Source of the DNA: WHSW01 sp963740055
GTDB lineage: Bacteria > Actinomycetota > Thermoleophilia > Solirubrobacterales > 70-9
Length of the DNA: 64,000 nucleotides
NCBI GenBank assembly: GCA_963740055.1
Contig: CAVUCL010000001.1
Location: 682,001 to 746,000 of the forward strand
Reading direction: 5' to 3'
The translations under genes were made by a program, and so were the position numbers. Positions 45,742 to 55,033 of the stretch are shown piece after piece. Below the pieces are notes generated by a model. That model did not search any database. It saw only the letters and a program-made list of their open reading frames with translations, and was not told the DNA's origin. Position 1 is the first letter of the stretch, and the number at the start of each line of letters is the position of its first letter.

Positions 45742-47265
45742 ACGCCACCTGGTGGCGCCCCGTGCTCACGGTGGCGCTGTTCTCGCTGCTGCCGTTCGCC
45801 GTCTTCGCCAACACCAATCGCGCCGACCTCGACCCCGAGGCGGTCCTCGGCCTCTACGCGCTCGTCCTCTTGGTCCCTGGCCTCGCCGTGGTCGTCGTCG
45901 CCGATCGCCTCCGCGGTCCCGTCGCCCGCGAGCGCGCGGCGGTCGTCTTCGCCGCGGCGGCGTTCGTCCTCTTTCAGTTCCGCGTCGCGGAGTCGATCGC
46001 CGACCTCTTCGGCCTCGGCGGCGACGCGGCTGCCGTCGCGATCTGGCTGGCGCTGCTCGCGCTCGCGCTGGTGCTCGCCGTCCGCGTCTCGCACAACGCG
46101 CTGAGCTGGAACTACGCCGCGGTCGCCGGCGCGCTGCTGCTCGCGCTGCCGGTCGTCCAGTACGCGAGCTTCAAGCTCACGGCGCCGGAGTCCGACCTCG
46201 CCGCCGAGGTCGGGGTCGAGGTCTCGAGCCCGCCCGCGAAACGGCCCGACGTCTACTTCTTCCTCCTCGACGGCTACGGTCGCGCCGACCAGCTCGAGCG
46301 CACGGTCGGCTTCGACAACTCCGCCTTCCTCGAGGACCTGAGGCGACGACGGTTCGAGGTCCACGCCGATGCGACCGCCGCCTACCCGGTCACCTTCCTC
46401 TCGCTCGCGTCGACCCTCTCGATGGGCTATCCGGCCGAGCCCGGCGAGCTCTCGGACCACACCCCGTTCTTCGACGCGGTCGGCGGCGAGAACGAGGTCG
46501 TCGACGCGTTCGAGCAGCTCGGCTACGAGTTCGCCTTCGCCACCGACTACTCGTCGTTTGAGTGCGGCGCGCAGGTCGACCTCTGCATCGAGCCGGAGTC
46601 CGACGAGCTCGAGGGCGTCGGCGGCGAGCGCGAGGTCGCGATCCTCGGCGCGACCCCGTTCTCGACCGTGCTCCCGGCGCTCGGGGTCCACCTGAGTCCC
46701 GCTGAGCGGCTACCTCTCGCCCGACGACGTCGTCCGCGAGGTGATGAGCGAGCGCGCCGGTGAGCCGCTGTTCACCTACGCCCACCTGCTCACCCCGCAT
46801 CCGCCCTATCGCTACCTCGAGGGCTGCGCGCTGCGCGAGGATCTGACCGATCCCGAGATCGACTACTGGGGGGAGGCGGCGGGCGAGGGGGGCGCGGGCT
46901 ACAGCCGGGCGGTCGAATGCCTGAACCGCAGCCTTCTGCGCGCGATCGAGCGGATCGAGGCCCGCGACCCGGGCGCGATCGTCGTCATCCAGGGCGATCA
47001 CGGGCCGAAGTTCGGGATCGACTTCCACCGCCCTTTGAGCGAGTGGTCTGCGCAGCAGCTCGACGCCCGCTTCGCGATCCTCAACGCGCAGCGGCTGCCG
47101 GCCCGCTGTGCGCCGGACGGGCCCGGCGCCGAGCTCGCGGTGAACACGTTTCGGATCGTGCTCGGGTGCATCGGCGGCGAGTCGCCGGAGCTGCTCGCGC
47201 CGCGCGAGCTGATGATCGACCTCGAGGCGGGCGAGGTCGAGCGGGTCAGCCCCCCGCCGGGTTAG
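45738..47265 (+). CDS. sulfatase/phosphoethanolamine-transferase-fold membrane protein, frameshifted
   Basis: About 508 residues joined over one extra base near 46704 (LSP/GYLSPDD). Four to five N-terminal membrane helices (residues 5-155), then a periplasmic domain: PDVYFFLLDGYGRADQL (first metal Asp), TAAYPVTFLSLASTLSMGY (nucleophile-loop Thr/Ser), FTYAHLLTPHPPY and IVVIQGDHGPKFG (metal DH). This is the alkaline-phosphatase superfamily layout of LTA-synthase/OpgB-like enzymes that modify surface polymers. Operon with 44093 and 44323. Confidence 0.8.
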
Positions 47266-47274
47266 GCGCCCGGC

Positions 47275-47697
47275 TCAGCCGACCGGGCGGGCCATGGTGA
47301 AGTGCGGGCCGATCGGCTCGATCACGTACTCCTCCGACTCGACCCGCCAGCCCTCGGACTCATAGAACGCCCGCGCACCGGCGCGAGCGTGACACCAGAG
47401 GCGGCTCGCGCCCTGCCCGCGGGCGTACTCGACCAGCGCCACGAGGACCATGCGGCCGAGTCCGCCTCGGCGAGCCTCGGGCGCGGTCGCCATCCCGCCG
47501 ACCCGCCACGATCCCGGCGGCCCCTCGGGGCGCACCCAGCCGACCGCGATCAGCTCGCCGTCGCGCTCGACGCCGGCGAAGAAGGTGCCCGGTCGCTCCT
47601 CGGCGGCTAGATCGGCGACGGTCTGATGCGGGCGCAGGACGGCGCGCCGCAGCGGCCTGGTGCGAACCGCGCTCACCGCTCGGGCCTGGTCGGGCAT
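47275..47697 (-). CDS. GNAT-family N-acetyltransferase
   Basis: 140 residues, ATG 47697 preceded by TACGGT with an 8-base gap. Acetyl-CoA motif A is MATAPEARRGGLGRMVLVALVEYARGQG, followed by LWCHARAGARAFYESEGWRVESEEY (motif B). Transfers an acetyl group to an unidentified amine. Divergent from a YjbR-like gene with only 26 bp between start codons. Confidence 0.85.
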   Translation of the reverse strand: MPDQARAVSAVRTRPLRRAVLRPHQTVADLAAEERPGTFFAGVERDGELIAVGWVRPEGPPGSWRVGGMATAPEARRGGLGRMVLVALVEYARGQGASRLWCHARAGARAFYESEGWRVESEEYVIEPIGPHFTMARPVG

Positions 47698-47705
47698 CGC
47701 AGCTA

Positions 47706-47715
47706 ACCGTAGGGT
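47706..47715. promoter_or_regulatory. back-to-back -10 boxes of a bidirectional leaderless promoter
   Basis: Plus strand TAGGGT at 47710-47715, eight bases before GTG 47724; minus strand TACGGT at 47711-47706, eight bases before ATG 47697. The two hexamers share the TA at 47710-47711. Confidence 0.55.
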
Positions 47716-47723
47716 GAGAGTCG

Positions 47724-48077
47724 GTGACCGGTCGCGATCTCAAACGGCGCTGCCTCGCTTTCGCCGGCGCGGTGGAGGAGTTCCCGTTCAACCCCGAGAC
47801 CTCGGTGTTCAAGGTCGCGGGAAAGATCTTCGCGATCAGCCCGCTCGACGCCTCGCCGCTGACCGTCAGCCTCAAGTGCTCGCCCGAGATCGCCGCCGAC
47901 CTGCGTGCGACCTATCCCGCCGTGCGGCCCGGCTATCACCTCAACAAGCGCCACTGGAACACGATCACCCTCGACGGCTCACTTCCCGACGCGACGATCG
48001 CGGCGCTGATCGAGGACAGCTATGACCTCGTCGTCGCCGGGCTGTCGCGACGCGAGCGCGAACGGCTGCGCGGCTGA
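47724..48077 (+). CDS. MmcQ/YjbR-like protein
   Basis: 117 residues from GTG 47724. LKRRCLAFAGAVEEFPFNPETSVFKVAGKIFAIS and YPAVRPGYHLNKRHWNTITLDGSLPDA are the family's defining blocks (DNA-binding-like double-wing fold). Cellular role not known. Leaderless, with a promoter shared with the divergent acetyltransferase. Confidence 0.88.
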   Translation: MTGRDLKRRCLAFAGAVEEFPFNPETSVFKVAGKIFAISPLDASPLTVSLKCSPEIAADLRATYPAVRPGYHLNKRHWNTITLDGSLPDATIAALIEDSYDLVVAGLSRRERERLRG

Positions 48078-48115
48078 TCGCGGTCGGCGGGCGCCTCAGG
48101 CGACGACGAATCGCG

Positions 48116-49114
48116 GTGCTGCTCTCGCTTGCCGTCGCGCTCGCGCTCGGCGCCTGCGGCGGTGGCGAGGACGAGCCGGCCCCGCCCGAGACCGGGTTCG
48201 CGGCGGCGCTCGCAACCGTCTCCGACGTGGAGCCGCTCGGAACCGGCTTCGGCTGGATCGATTCGGCGCGGCTCCGCGAGCTGGGCGGCGGCGACGCGGA
48301 GATCGCCCGGGCGGCCGGCGCGCTCGGCCCCGGCGGGCGCGATGTGCTCGAGCGCGCGCGATCGCTCGGCCCGACCGGGATCGATCCGTTCGCGGCCGAC
48401 GGGCTGCTCTCCGTCGTCACCTCCTACACCCTGGCGCTGCGCCTGGACGGCGTCGACCCCGATCGAGCCGAGGCCGCGTTCACCGCCGCCGGCGCGAAAC
48501 GTGGCCGGGCCGGCGAGTGGGCGACCTTCGACCTCGGGCCCGATTGGACGATCCCGCTCGGCACGCCGCTGGAGCCGCTCGGGTCGCTCGCCGCGCGCGC
48601 CGCGACCAAGCCGCGGTCGATTCTCCTCGCCCGTTCGACCCTCGCCCGCGAGAAGGCGCTTGCGTCCTCGTCGCCGGCGATCGAGGCGAGCCGGGTGGCC
48701 GCCGCGGCCGACTGCCTCGGCGACGTGGTCGCCGCCCGGCTGGTGCTCGACAACCACACCCACCTGCCGAACTCGGGCCCGGAGCTGCTCGCCTTCGGCG
48801 TCCACCCGCCCGGCCCCGGTCCGCCGCGCGAGGTGCTCTGCGCGCTCGGCGAGCCGGCGGAGCCGGTCGAGTTCGCCGAGCAGGCGCTACGGACAGCGTT
48901 CGAGCCCGGCGCCCGCGACGGGGTCAGCGGCGAGCCGATCGGCGACCTGGTGGCGAGCGCCGAGGTCGACGGCTACGAGTACGACGGCCTGCGAGTCGCC
49001 CGCGCCGAGCTCACGGCGCCGACGGGCGCCGAGCCCGGACTGCTGTTCGCGGCCTTCGACCGCGGCAGCCTGCTCACCTACATCGGCCTGCAGCCGCCGC
49101 CGAAGCCGGACTGA
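48116..49114 (+). CDS. predicted secreted lipoprotein, unassigned
   Basis: 332 residues from GTG 48116. The short signal peptide has lipobox ALGAC (Cys near 14) and is followed by GGGEDEPAPPETG. The remainder is a mixed alpha/beta exported protein with no recognisable catalytic motif; two Cys (in DCLGDV and VLCALG) could form a disulfide. I do not recognise the family. It converges on ppdK (12 nt between stops). Confidence 0.65.
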   Translation: MLLSLAVALALGACGGGEDEPAPPETGFAAALATVSDVEPLGTGFGWIDSARLRELGGGDAEIARAAGALGPGGRDVLERARSLGPTGIDPFAADGLLSVVTSYTLALRLDGVDPDRAEAAFTAAGAKRGRAGEWATFDLGPDWTIPLGTPLEPLGSLAARAATKPRSILLARSTLAREKALASSSPAIEASRVAAAADCLGDVVAARLVLDNHTHLPNSGPELLAFGVHPPGPGPPREVLCALGEPAEPVEFAEQALRTAFEPGARDGVSGEPIGDLVASAEVDGYEYDGLRVARAELTAPTGAEPGLLFAAFDRGSLLTYIGLQPPPKPD

Positions 49115-49126
49115 GCCCGGGCGCGC

Positions 49127-51831
49127 TCAGGCGCGGGCGGCGATCGCGGCCTGCGCGGCCGCGACCCGCGCGACCGGCGTTCGAAACGGCGAGCAGCTGA
49201 CGTAGTCGAGGCCGATCGAGTCGAAGAACCGGATGCTCGCCGGGTCGCCGCCGTGCTCGCCGCAGATACCGAGCTTGAGCTCGGGGTTGGCGGCGCGGCC
49301 GCGCTCGGCCCCGATCCGCACCAGCTCGCCGACGCCGGGGCCGTCGATGACCTCGAACGGGCTCCGGTCGATGATCCGCCCGGCGAGGTAGGACGGCATG
49401 AAGCTGCCCTCGACGTCGTCGCGCGAGAGCCCGATCGTGGTCTGGGTGAGGTCGTTGGTGCCGAAGGAGAAGAAGTCGGCGTGGCGGGCGATGTGGCCCG
49501 CGATCAGGCAGGCGCGGGGCAGCTCGATCATCGTCCCGACCGAGTAGGGGACCGCGCTGCGCTCGCGCCGCGTCTCCTCGGCGACGTTGACGACGTGCTC
49601 GCGCAGTTGGCGCAGCTCGGTCTCGTAGGCGACCAGCGGGATCATGATCTCCACATGCGGCGCGTCGCCGGCCTCCGCCGCCTCGGCGGCGGCTCCGATC
49701 ACCGCCCGGACCTGCATCTCGTAGATCTGCGGGTAGAGGAAGGCGAGCCGGACCCCGCGGGTACCCAGCATCGGGTTCGCCTCCTGCAGGTCGCGGACGA
49801 TCTCGGCCGCCTCGCGGGCATCCGTGAGCCGGTCGTCGGCGGCGGCCTCGAGCCGGCGGACCTCGGCCTCGAAGTGCTCGAGCGGGAGGAACTCGTGCAG
49901 CGGCGGGTCGAGCAGGCGCACGGTCACCGGCAGCCCGCGCATCTCGTGCAGGATCGAGGCGAAGTCGGAGCGCTGGAGCTGCTCGAGCTCGTCGAGCGAG
50001 CGATGGAACTCCGACCGCGCTTCGTCGAGCTCCGGCGACGGTGGACCGTCGTCGGCGGCGGCCTGCACCTCCGCCCGGCGCCAGCGCGCGGCGGCGACGA
50101 ACATCCCGCGCACGAGCTCGCCCCGGTCCTCGCCGAAGAACATGTGCTCGGTGCGACAGAGGCCGATGCCCTCGGCGCCGAACGAGCGCGCCTTCGACGG
50201 CGTCCGCCGCCGTGTCCGCGTTCGCGCGGACGCCGAGCCGGCGGAGCTCGTCCGACCAGGCGAGCACCTGGTCGAACTCGCCGCTGATCTCGGGCTCGAC
50301 CAGGGGGACGTCGTCGGCGGTCACCTTGCCGGTCGTGCCCTCGATCGCGATCGGGTCGCCCTCGGCGAGCTCGACCTCGCCGATCCGCACCACGCCGGCC
50401 TCGGCGTCGACGCGGACCTCGGAGGCGCCGGCGACGCAGGGCCGGCCCATCCCGCGGGCGACGAGCGCCGCGTGCGAGGCCTTGCCGCCCTGCGCGGTCA
50501 GGATCCCCCGCGCGGCGTGGAACCCGGCGACGTCGTCGGCCTCGGTGAACGGGCGCACCAGGATCACGTCGTCGCCGTCGGCGGCGCGGCGAACGGCCTC
50601 CGTGGCGCTGAGCACGATCGCCCCCTTCGCCGCCCCGGGGGCGGCGGCGACGCCGGTGGTCAGGACCTCGAACTCGCACCCGGGGTCGAAGACGGGGTGC
50701 AGGAGCGCGTCGAGCGCGTCGGCGTCGATCGTCGCCAGCGCCTGCTCGCGGGTCAGCAGCCCCTCGGCGACCGCGTCGACCGCGAATCGCACCGCCGCCT
50801 GGGCGGGTCGTTTGGCGGCCCGGGTCTGGAGCAGGAACAGGCGACCCTCCTCGATCGTGAACTCGACGTCCTGCATGTCCTCGTAGTGCGCCTCGAGCCG
50901 GGCGAGGTCGTCGAGCAGCTGCGCGTGCGCCTCGGGGATCCGCTCCGCGAGCGCGGCGAGGTCCTCCGGGTCGCGGGTGCCGGCGACCACGTCCTCTCCC
51001 TGGGCGTTGGCGAGGAAGTCGCCCGACGGCGGCGGGGCGCCGGTGCGCTCGTCGCGGCTGAAGGCGACGCCCGAGCCCGAGGTGGCGCCGCGGTTGCCGA
51101 ACACCATCTGCTGCACGTTGACCGCGGTGCCCCAGTCGTCGGGGATCCCGTTGATCCGCCGGTAGGCGACCGCGCGCGCGCCCGTCCCAGGAGTCGAACA
51201 CGGCGGTGATCGCCTGCGCGAGCTGCTCGCGCGGTTGCTGGGGGAAGGGCTCGCCGGTCGCGTCCTCGTAGAGGCGCGCGAACCGCGCCGTCAGCTCGCG
51301 CAGCTCGGCGGGCCCGAGCTCGGCGTCGGTGGCGACCCCGGCGCCGTCCCTGGCGGCCGCGATCGCGTCCTCGAACCTCGACCCCTCGATTCCGCGGACG
51401 ACGTTGCCGAACATCTGCACCAGGCGCCGGTAGGAGTCCCAGGCGAAGCGCTCGTCGCCGGTGCGCTTCGCGAGCCCGGCGACCGCATCGTCGTTGAGCC
51501 CCAGGTTGAGCACCGTGTCGAGCATCCCCGGCATCGACACCCGGGCGCCGGAGCGCACCGAGACCAGCAGCGGGTCGCCCGGATCGTCGAGGCGCTTGCC
51601 GGTCCCTTGCTCGAGCGCGGCGAGCGCCTCGTCGACCTCGTCGGCGAGACCCGCCGGCAGCTGGTGACCGCCCTCCATGTAGGCGACGCAGGCCTCGGTG
51701 GTGATCGTGAACCCGGCCGGGACCCGGTCCGCGCCGAGCACCCGGGTCATCTCCGCGACCCCGGCGCCCTTGCCGCCGAGCAGCTCGCGCTGGTCGCGCG
51801 AGCCCTCGGCGAAGGCGCGGATCCACCTCAT
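49127..51831 (-). CDS. ppdK: pyruvate phosphate dikinase, two frameshifts
   Basis: About 902 residues from ATG 51831; PPDKs are usually 870-900. ATP-grasp part: LLGGKGAGVAEMTRVLG, VSVRSGARVSMPGMLDTVLNLGLN; central swivelling domain with GGKASHAALVARGMGRPCV (catalytic His near 447); PEP/pyruvate barrel with GLCRTEHMFF, FSFGTNDLTQ and GICGEHGG (catalytic Cys near 856). Frames break in the (CG)n tract near 51175 and near 50191. Converts pyruvate + ATP + Pi to PEP + AMP + PPi, reversibly. ATGA overlap with the CitE-like lyase upstream means co-translation. Confidence 0.9.
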
Positions 51832-52694
51832 CGCGTGCCTCCGTGCGCGGCGCCGGCGCGCGCGAGCACCGCCTCGGCGCGCTTGCGGGAGGCCTCGTCG
51901 ACCATCTCGCCGCCGAGCAGCGCGGCCCCGTCTTCGGCGCGGGCGAGCGCCTCGAGGATCGCCCGCGCCTCGGCGACCTCCTCCGCCTGCGGCGCGAACG
52001 CGCGCTCGAGCGGCTCGACCTGCTTCGGGTGCAGCGCCCACTTGCCGTCGAAGCCGAGCGCCCGCGCCCGCGCCGCCGACGCGGCGAGGCCCTCGTCGTC
52101 GCCGATCTGCAGGTACGGGCCGTCGATCGCCTGGATCCCGGCCGCCCGCGCGGCGACCAGCACCGCTCCGCGGACGAAGTCCCAGCGCGGTCCCTCCTCG
52201 GGGCTCGGAAAGCCGAGCGAGACGCTCATGTCCGCGGGTCCGAGGATCAGCGCCTCGAGCCGCTCGGACCGGGCGGCGATCTCGTTCACGTCGCGGAGGC
52301 CGCGCGCCGACTCGATCAGCGCCTGGAGCCCGATCGGGCGCTCGCGCCGCGGGGCGGCCTGGTCGAGCAGCGCCGCGGTGCGCTCGAGCTCGGCCGGGTC
52401 CTCGACCTTGGGCACGATCACGGAGTCGAGCAGCTCGCCGGCGCTCGCGACCGCGCGCACGTCGTCCTCGAACCAGGGTGTCGCGGTGCCGTTGACGCGG
52501 ACGCTGACCGCGCCGGCCGCCCAGCCACCCTCGGCGAGCGCAGCGGCGAGCGCCGCGCGCGCCTCGGCCTTGAGCGCCGCCGGCACCGAGTCCTCGAGGT
52601 CGACGACGACCTCGTCGACGGCCAACCCGGGCGCCTTCTCGAGCTTGCGGGCCGGGCGGGCAGGTACTGAAAGGCAGCAGCGCCGGGCCCTCAT
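51828..52694 (-). CDS. CitE/HpcH-type acyl-CoA lyase (malyl-/citramalyl-CoA lyase-like)
   Basis: 288 residues. RARRCCLSVPARPARKLEKAPGL, VDEVVVDLEDSVPAALKAEAR (metal-binding Glu/Asp region), GLQALIESARGLRDVNEIA and LILGPADMSVSLGF (second metal site) match the CitE-like/Mcl family. Such enzymes make or cleave malyl-CoA, beta-methylmalyl-CoA or citramalyl-CoA with Mg2+. It overlaps ppdK (ATGA) and is divergent from the Mch- and Mct-like genes 61 nt away, so a role as the lyase of that pathway is the natural reading. Confidence 0.8.
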   Translation of the reverse strand: MRARRCCLSVPARPARKLEKAPGLAVDEVVVDLEDSVPAALKAEARAALAAALAEGGWAAGAVSVRVNGTATPWFEDDVRAVASAGELLDSVIVPKVEDPAELERTAALLDQAAPRRERPIGLQALIESARGLRDVNEIAARSERLEALILGPADMSVSLGFPSPEEGPRWDFVRGAVLVAARAAGIQAIDGPYLQIGDDEGLAASAARARALGFDGKWALHPKQVEPLERAFAPQAEEVAEARAILEALARAEDGAALLGGEMVDEASRKRAEAVLARAGAAHGGTR

Positions 52695-52755
52695 CCGCCG
52701 ACGAGCATACGTCCTGAGCTAGTCTCATTCGCCTGCGATCGCCGGAGGAGGCGCT

Positions 52756-53770
52756 GTGAAAGAGGGGGCACGGGTCGTCGTCGGCGGCCCCTATTTCGAG
52801 GACCTGGAGCACGGCCAGGTGTTCGACGCGCCGGCGCTGACATTGACCGCCGGCCACGCCGCGATCCACCAGGCGGTCGCCGGCGATCGCCTGGCGCTCG
52901 CCCTCGACGCGCCGCTGAGCCGCGCGGTGACCGGGTCCGAGCAGCCGCTGATCCACCCGAACCTCGTCTGCGACGTCGCGATCGGGCAGTCGACCGTGCC
53001 CACCCAGCGGGTGCTCGGCAACCTCTTCTACCGCGGCCTCGTCCTCCTGCGCCCGGTGTTCGCCGGCGACACCCTGCGCACCCGGACCGAGGTGGTGGCG
53101 CTGAAGCAGAACCGACCGCGGCCGGACGGCAGCGCCTCGGGGCTGGCGGTGCTGCGGATCGAGACCCGAAACCAGCGCGACGAGCCGGTGCTCGACTTCT
53201 ATCGCTGCCCGATGATCCCGCTCGGCGACCCCGGCGCCACGACCGGCCACGCCGACGGGTTCGACGAGATCTCGAAGCAGCTCGACCCGGTCCGGGTGCG
53301 CGACGCGATCCCGGGCTGGGACTACGCGGCGCTGCGCGAGCGGGTCGGCGTCGCGTCAGGGCTCGAGCCCGGGAGGGTGCACGCGATCGAGGGTCGCGAG
53401 ACGGTCACCAGCGCCCCCGAGCTCGCGCGGCTGACGCTGAACGTGGCGATGACGCACCGCGACGGCGGCGCCGGCGCCCACGGCAGGCGCCTCGTCTACG
53501 GCGGCCAGACGATCTCGATCGCCGCCGCCCATGCGTCCTACGCCTTCCCCTCGCTGGCGACGATCGTCGCCTGGCGCAGCTGCGAGCACTCGGCGCCCGT
53601 GTTCGAGGGCGATGTGCTCAGCACCGAGGTGGCCGTGGTCGCGGCCTCGCCGCTCGCGGCGCGGCGAGGCGGTGCTCGCCGATCTGCGCGCCACCGTCCA
53701 CGCCGACCGAGGAACCGGCGACCCGCCCGAGCAGGTGCTCGACTGGGCGTTCGCCGGCGTCCTCGCCTGA
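52756..53770 (+). CDS. mch: mesaconyl-CoA hydratase-like double-hotdog MaoC protein, frameshifted
   Basis: About 337 residues; GGAGGAGG precedes GTG 52756. Two MaoC-like hot-dog units: GPYFEDLEHGQVFDAPALTLTAGHAAIHQA, then RVLGNLFYRGLVLLRPVFAGDTLRTRTEVVALKQN and TRNQRDEPVLDFYRCPMI; the second unit ends with an extra base near 53660 then AVLADLRATVHADRG. The PVxxGDTLR...NQRGEPVL-type blocks are those I recall for beta-methylmalyl-CoA dehydratase/mesaconyl-CoA hydratase (Mch). It is 11 nt upstream of the mct gene, in one operon. Confidence 0.75.
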
Positions 53771-53781
53771 TTGGAGAGACG

Positions 53782-55012
53782 ATGCCCGGAATCCTCGAAG
53801 GCCTGCGCGTGATCGAGGGCTCGGCCTACGTCGCCGCGCCGCTCGGCGGCATGACTCTGGCCCAGCTCGGCGCCGACGTGATCCGCTTCGACCAGCTCGG
53901 CGGCGGCCTCGACCGCAACCGCTGGCCGGTGACCGACGACGGCGCGAGCCTGTTCTGGGCCGGGCTCAACAAGGGCAAGCGCTCGATCCAGGTCGACCTG
54001 CGCTCCGACCGCGGGCAAGGAGCTGCTCACCGAGCTGATCGCCGCTCCGGGCGAGGACGCGGGGATCCTGCTGACCAACTTCCCGGTCCGCGGCTGGCTC
54101 TCATACGAGGACCTGCGCTCCCATCGCGAGGACCTGATCATGGCCTCGATCACCGGCAACCACGACGGCAGCTCGGCGGTCGACTACACGGTCAACCCCG
54201 CGACCGGCTTTCCCTGGGCCACCGGCCCGCGCAACCTCGGCGTCCCGTTCAACCACCTGCTGCCGGCCTGGGACGCGATCACCGGCACCCTGGCCGCGGC
54301 GGGGGTGCTGGCCGCCGAGCGCCATCGCCGCCGCACCGGCGAGGGCCAGCACGTCACGGTCGCGCTCTCCGACGTCGCCTTCGCGATGGTCGGCAACCTC
54401 GGCAAGATCGCCGAGGCGCAGCTCTGCCGCCGCGAGCGCCAGAAGGAGGGCAACTACCTCTACGGCGCCTTCGGCCGTGACTTCCTCACCGCCGACGGCC
54501 GCCGGGTGATGGTGGTCGCGCTGACCCCGCACCAGTGGAAGGCGCTGGTCGAGGCGACCGGCCTGCACGCCGCCTTCGAGCTGGTCGAGGAGGCGATGGG
54601 CGTCGACCTCTCGAAGGAGGGCGACCGGTTCGCCGCGCGCGAGGTGCTCGGGGCGATCCTGAAGCCGTGGACGATCACCCACACGCTGGCCGAGATCGGC
54701 GAGATCTTCGACCGCCACGGCGTCTGCTGGGGTCCCTACCAGACGTTCATGCAGATGGTCGACGAGGACCCTCGCTGCTCGACCGAGAACCCGATGTTCG
54801 AGCAGGTCGAGCAGCCGGAGATCGGCAGCTACCTGATGGCCGGCTCGCCGCTGAACTTCTCCGAGCACGGGCGCCTGCCGCCGACGCCCGCGCCGGCGCT
54901 CGGCGAGCACACGGACGAGATCCTCGCCGCCGACCTGGGCCTGAGCGAGACCGAGATCGGGCGCCTGCACGACGACGGGATCGTCGCCGGGCCGACCGGG
55001 GTCGCTGCCTGA
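53782..55012 (+). CDS. mct: mesaconyl-CoA C1-C4 CoA transferase (2-methylfumaryl-CoA isomerase), frameshifted
   Basis: About 409 residues; GGAGA precedes ATG 53782. A CaiB/BaiF CoA-transferase whose sequence is close to the Chloroflexus Mct as I remember it: EGLRVIEGSAYVAAPLGGMTLAQLGADVIRFD, NKGKRSIQVDLRSDRG, then after one extra G near 54014 TNFPVRGWLSYEDLRSHR, SAVDYTVNP, EGNYLYGAFGRDF and YLMAGSPLNF. It moves CoA intramolecularly from the C1 to the C4 carboxyl of mesaconate. Clustered with Mch- and Mcl-like genes, which supports the assignment. Confidence 0.82.
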
Positions 55013-55033
55013 GGGCGAACTCGAGCCGCGTGC

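Noticed and set aside
51171..51182. Programmed frameshifting in the (CG)n tract of ppdK
   Set aside because: Many unrelated genes here have similar single-base breaks, and no stimulatory structure or conserved slippery heptamer is evident; a consensus error in a CG repeat is simpler.
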